Origin: Dipteris shenzhenensis
Lineage: Eukaryota; Polypodiophyta; Polypodiopsida; Gleicheniales
Length of the DNA stretch: 64,000 bases
Assembly (NCBI GenBank): GCA_047967505.1
Contig: CM106540.1
Direction: 5' to 3' (one strand)
A program made the position numbers and the translations under genes. Positions 59,730 to 64,000 of the stretch are shown piece by piece (within the stretch, counting starts at the first letter, position 1; the number at the start of each line of letters is the position of its first letter). The notes under the pieces were generated by a model. The model saw nothing but the letters and a program-made list of their open reading frames with translations, was not told the DNA's origin and made no database searches.

Positions 59730-60978
59730 TACAGGGGCAGAAACTATGCAAGTAGAAAATGATAGATACAGAAGTAGTTTACAGTCTGTTGTATTGAAGA
59801 ATGTTAAGGATGAGCATGGGGAATGGATTCCTCAGCTCTACAAGAAATATTATTGGATCGCAATGCAACCCACTAATCGTGGGTGCTACAAAGTGGGTTG
59901 AAAGGATGAAATGGACATCTCCAAACATTGGAAGGGAAGGATCTTAGATTTTGAAATTTCTCCTGGCAGTAACACAGTGACACAAATATATATTCAGCAT
60001 GTCTTTACCCATGCAAACATATATGTGCATCCGAATGCAGGACTTCCATATTGTAGGCCCAATTGTAAGTTTTTCAAAGTGTGCTAGTACTTCATTTGCT
60101 TTTTAGAGTATTTGCATTTATTTGGGGATGTTGAGACTACTGTCTTATGCCTTGTATTTGTTTTACAGACTTATATTCATCTACTTACAAAGAGTGGGAG
60201 CCTACAACATGTGTAACTGGGGTGTTGCATGTCCTCCATGTTGAGATCGGGAGTCTTCACTATGAATTTCGCACACCATTAGAATTAGAAAAGGACGGGA
60301 TATTCTTCTATGACTCAATTTTCCTTATGCCACATGAAGAAGGACAGTATGGTAGATTAGAATCTCTTCCCTTGCCCTCTTTTGATAGTCCAGATTGGCT
60401 GCTTCCAAGCATGGAGATAAGTGAATCACATAGAAATAAAATGTTTAATGATGTGAGAAATGCTATGAAGCCAACTACTAGTGGAAGAAATGCTAGGTTG
60501 AGCTGGTTTCTTCCATTTCCATGCTTTGTTGATTTCTTTACAAGTTGTAGGCAATTAAGGAAAACAAAGATTACTTACACTTGCAAGGGCTTAGAAATGG
60601 ATTGTCTATCTAAGCTATTTGACAATGGATGGACAACAAGAACATGTCATGCCAAAGATTTAGTACAATGTCGATTAAACAATTAAGATGTGACATTTCG
60701 GTGAGCAAATCTTACAATTCTTATTTGTATAAAAAATGATCAGGATACTATGTATTAATAGATCCCAAAATTTGCAGGTATTTCATTGGAAGGCAAAATC
60801 TCTACATGACTTTCACATATAGAAGGTTTAGATGGAAGAACCTTTAATGGGAAGCAATGGATGATGATTTGTGCGATGGGACTCCCAGTCCTATTGTCGA
60901 GGTATCAATTTATCGGCAAGGACATCCTGATCTAATGTTGGAATTGGAAGAGGAGTGGTTGGACCATGCGATTTATTA
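59730..60978 (+). pseudogene. Unrecognised multi-exon gene, decayed
   Basis: Exon a begins after TGGTACAG (59733) and encodes a segment with EHGEWIPQLYKKYYWIAMQP, ISKHWKGRILDFEISPGS and YVHPNAGLPYCRPN. It ends at a GTAAGT donor (60065). Exon b starts after TTTTACAG (60169) and encodes LYSSTYKEWEPTTC, an acidic-aromatic middle (EKDGIFFYDSIFLMPHEE) and a Cys-rich end (YTCKGLEMDCLSKLF), to TAA at 60684. The frame appears to continue to a CG|GTGAGC donor and a third exon from about 60775 (YFIGRQNLYMTFTYRRF). Internal stops: TGA for probable Trp near 59899, and TAA/TAG at 60684, 60846 and 60977. Family unknown. Confidence 0.45.
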
Positions 60979-61418
60979 GGCAATTGGCAATAGCAAGCCC
61001 TCCCCAAGACTATTATTTTAGACTTGATAATCACAAAATTAGATATAGGGATGAGACAAGTATCCTTTGTAAGAATTGTTGCCCCCCCATACTCTAGAGA
61101 TAGTAGAGACATGATGGCAGGTATTTCATATGATATCCAATTTCTTGGATCCTTAGTGCTTCAACAATGCACTTGGCAATAAGGCATTGCTACATGTATG
61201 AATAGAAATCATATACAATACAAAGTGTTGTTTCAATAATTGTTAAGATTTTTTAAATTAAGTATGCACCTTTAGATTGATGGCTCTCTATGGTCTATGA
61301 ATGATAAAGCGATAAATATTTGTAATTTTAAATTTGTGTGGGTATTTGTATATCTGTATTGTGCAAGAGAGAGAGTATATGATCTCAAGATAGATAGCAA
61401 TTAGAGTGTGCAAGAGAG

Positions 61419-61420
<2 letters not shown>
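60979..61420. other. No gene seen
   Basis: AT-rich; nothing recognisable. Confidence 0.4.
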
Positions 61421-61474
<54 letters not shown>

Positions 61475-62179
61475 ACAGTACAATAAGCGACACAAATAAT
61501 GCACCTGGCCATGAGACAGAGCTAGATGTATGAATAGAGAGAGAGAGAGAGAGAGAGAGCACTCAGGGACACAAAGGGAGGGAAAGAGACAGAGGGAGGG
61601 GGAAGGATACAAAGGGAGACAGAGAGGTAAGATTGCATTTATTCATTTGCACCTCTAAGTTGAGAAAGAGAAAATTACGAAAGTTAATTAAGGTCTTTGA
61701 GAGACTAAGAGATAGAAAAAAAAAACCCTTGATACAACTGATCCAAAGGGTGGATCCGCTAACAAAATACAAAAAGTGTATACATGAAATCAATGTCCAT
61801 GACAATGGAGATAGGGACAAAAAGAGAGAGATGGAGAGTGGGATAGAGAGAGAGAGGTAGATAATGGGAAGAGAGAGAGAGTTAAGATTGCATTTATTCA
61901 TTTGCACCTCTAAGTTGAGAAAGAGAAAAATAAGAAAGTTAATTAAGGTCTTTGAGAGACTATGAGATTGAAAAGAAACCCATATACAACTGATCCAAAG
62001 GGTGGAGCTGCTAACAAAATACAAAAAGTGTATATGTAAAATCAATGTCCATGACATAGATAGCTAAGGGCAACATGGCAACAAGATGATCATCGGGTGT
62101 CTCAGAGAGAGAGAGAAAATAGGGATACAAAGGGAGGGAAAGAAATAGAGAGACAGAGAGAGAACAAGGGAGAGGAGGG

Positions 62180-62225
<46 letters not shown>

Positions 62226-62358
62226 GACAGAGAGAGAGCAATGAGGGACACAAAGGAAGGGAAAGAAAGAAATATTAACATCCTCAAAAGACCTTGTGGG
62301 TCTATGAGAGAGAGAGAGAGAGAGGGAGAGAGTGAGAGAGAGGAGAGGGAGATAGCTA

Positions 62359-62397
<39 letters not shown>

Positions 62398-62400
62398 CAA
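61421..62400. repeat. GA-rich region with a 175-bp direct repeat
   Basis: Several (GA)n runs (61421-61469, 61535-61560, 62181-62215, 62307-62325, 62360-62393). Between them 61630-61805 and 61886-62060 are two copies of one sequence (GATTGCATTTATTCATTTGC to ATCAATGTCCATGACA). Ser/Leu-rich ORFs are artefacts. Confidence 0.85.
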
Positions 62401-62569
62401 AGAAAAAACAATATAGATAAAAATATTATAATTAAGAGCATTTTTAAGGGCAATGTCCATTTATAAAGTACACTTCTAAGGTCATTTTCACATTTTTAGT
62501 TTCCCACTTTTGAGTAACCTTGCATTCCACAGCCTCTTCTTTCGTCTTCCTGAGCATCCTCCTACACTC

Positions 62570-63500
62570 ATGGCTTCCCCTAGAGAGGCTTTTGACCAAT
62601 GGATTTCATCCACTGATTCCCATGCCTCTACAGATCCGGTTTATCCTATCCTCTGCAAAGCATTCCATCTTGAGTCACACTTGAGAGCTCTCCTTCCTGC
62701 TGATAATCCCTCTCTTCAATTTTTTGATAGACTTATCCATGGGCAATCTGTCATGGTTGCTAACTCCCCTCGCCAATGGGTTTCATTGGATATTTTGAGC
62801 TCTTTTGACCAAAGTGCTAACTTCAAGAAGACACTAGGTAGGGCCATGGATAATGTCCCTATCTCTCTCCACGAGTGCGCTATTCCCATTGGGGATGATT
62901 CATCTTCCCCAATTCATTTGATCAAGAGAGATGCAGCCCTTACTATTCTCCTTGTGACTAGCAAGTTTGATGATGAGTATGTTGGCGAGTAGCCCGAGGG
63001 TCCTACATCCACAAGTGGTGGAGTAGGTCCATCAACAAGTGGTGGAGGAGATGACCTAAACCTAGACTTGGAGCCTGAGGAGCATAGCTGAGGAGCAAGT
63101 TGAAAGTGAGGTCATCTTATCTTCATATCCGACTCGTGCATATCCATCCTCTACCTATAATCCAAATGAGGCAACAAGCAAGCCACACCTTGCTTCGGTT
63201 GATCCAATCAAGATGGAGGGTGAGGAATACCTTACCATATTGGAAGTGATGGAAGAAACCGCAGTCTCCAAGAGGACGAGGTGCTCTCTCGGCTCTCGAA
63301 TGACACTTTTGATGATGTCATTGACTTTGATGCTCCAGTGAATCCAGCCATCGATGAGATTACATGCTTTGATGACTCGAGCCTCACCGAATCCAACTAA
63401 CACAGAAGGCAATCAAGGATGCCGCACCAGAGTACAACATGTCCGATGAGCAGTTCATGAATTTGAAGAGGGAATTGTTTGGGGATAGAGATCATTAGGG
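62570..63500 (+). pseudogene. Unrecognised acidic protein gene, interrupted
   Basis: The start MASPREAFDQWISS at 62570 is the first Met with a coding-like sequence after it. The frame runs 140 codons to TAG at 62990-62992 (EYVGE), then stays open for about 30 codons with a twice-repeated STSGG unit and an acidic end, to TGA near 63090. In other frames there are EDEVLSRLSNDTFDDVIDFD (63277-63400) and EYNMSDEQFMNLKRELFGDR, ending with TAG near 63498. These suggest a longer protein broken by frameshifts. It may be a gag-like or transposon-encoded protein; no family was recognised. Confidence 0.4.
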
Positions 63501-64000
63501 GAGAATTGGGGTCTCAAAAGGGACTCATAAGGAATGGGTTAAGAAATGGATTAGGCCTAATGCAAGTCCTCTTGTGGAGTCCAAGGGAGTCCTAACCCCC
63601 CCTATCTAGGTGGGTTAAGCCCAGTTGATCCCACCTCTTACATCTCTTACACCTAGGAGGGGGCCACCTCTTACACCTCTTACACTAAGGAGGGGGCACT
63701 TTTCCCAAAGTCAAAATTTTGAATTTTGAATTTGAATTCGCTCTCTCTCCCTCCTCCCCCAATCCTCCAAAGTCAAACTTTTGAATTTTGAATTTGAATT
63801 CCCTCCTCCTCCCCCCATCCTCCTCCTTGTCTCCCTCCTCCCTCGTCCTCTTCCACATGTCCCATTCCTCCTCCTCCTCCTCCTCCCTCCCACTACCTCC
63901 CTCCTCCCTCCCCCCATCCTCCTCCCTTTGTCCACATGCCTCCTCCTCCCTCCTCCCACATGCATCCTCCTCCTCCCCCTGTTGCTTTTTCCTCCTCCTC
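63501..64000. repeat. Low-complexity C/T-rich end of window
   Basis: A CACCTCTTACA(C/T)CTCTTACAC...AGGAGGGGGC unit is repeated at 63635-63700, and TTTTGAATTTTGAATTTGAA is repeated at 63717 and 63780. The rest is (CCTCCT)n-like. The Gly/Arg-rich minus ORF is an artefact. Confidence 0.75.

Overview
The window is nuclear DNA of a land plant with a large, transposon-filled genome. The evidence is CACTA (En/Spm) DNA transposons with spliced genes, Ty1/copia retrotransposons with a Met-tRNA primer site, a LINE relic, MITEs, long (GA)n tracts, and a secreted 2S-albumin-like gene with RY and ACGT promoter motifs. I cannot name the species. A gymnosperm or another large-genome vascular plant would fit, but this is inference. 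No bacterial-type operon, CRISPR array, rRNA or tRNA gene was seen.

The backbone is a direct segmental duplication. Unit A (about 5.74-24.6 kb) and unit B (about 40.1-54.8 kb) share the same ordered, non-coding and relic sequence, ending in one small 2S-albumin-like gene each. The unit B gene (52937-53311) is intact. The unit A gene (from 15075) has a TAA at codon 34. The units differ by clean insertions whose empty sites can be read in the other unit. Unit A has a 7.56-kb CACTA element (16669-24229, AAA target duplication), a second CACTA start at 24605, a TIR insert at 13968-14789 and a probable MITE at 6559-6831. Unit B has a MITE at 50058-50304 (8-bp target duplication) and a rearranged CACTA (40967-46263).

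Layout: 0-5.7 kb holds transposon-domain relics, a cluster of short palindromes, a long inverted repeat and a LINE fragment. 5.7-16.7 kb is unit A. 16.7-24.2 kb is CACTA-1, with two head-to-head genes (a minus-strand accessory gene and a plus-strand TNP2 transposase), both broken. 24.6-35.1 kb is CACTA-2, interrupted by a minus-strand copia element (25274-33786). That copia carries a partly duplicated pol and a C-rich minisatellite insert. 35.3-36.0 kb is an almost pure purine tract. 37.3-38.7 kb is a second copia relic. 40.1-54.8 kb is unit B, in which CACTA-3 has swallowed a 2.1-kb piece of the host locus. 54.8-64 kb is AT-rich sequence with local tandem duplications, GA tracts and two decayed genes that I do not recognise.

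The only gene that looks functional is the 2S-albumin-like gene at 52937. Almost everything else is transposon or its remains. The most informative features are the paired empty and filled sites, the tandemly duplicated promoter of the intact gene, the head-to-head CACTA design with its terminal motif repeated in the shared intergenic region, and the composite rearrangements at 27-29 kb and 41-46 kb.
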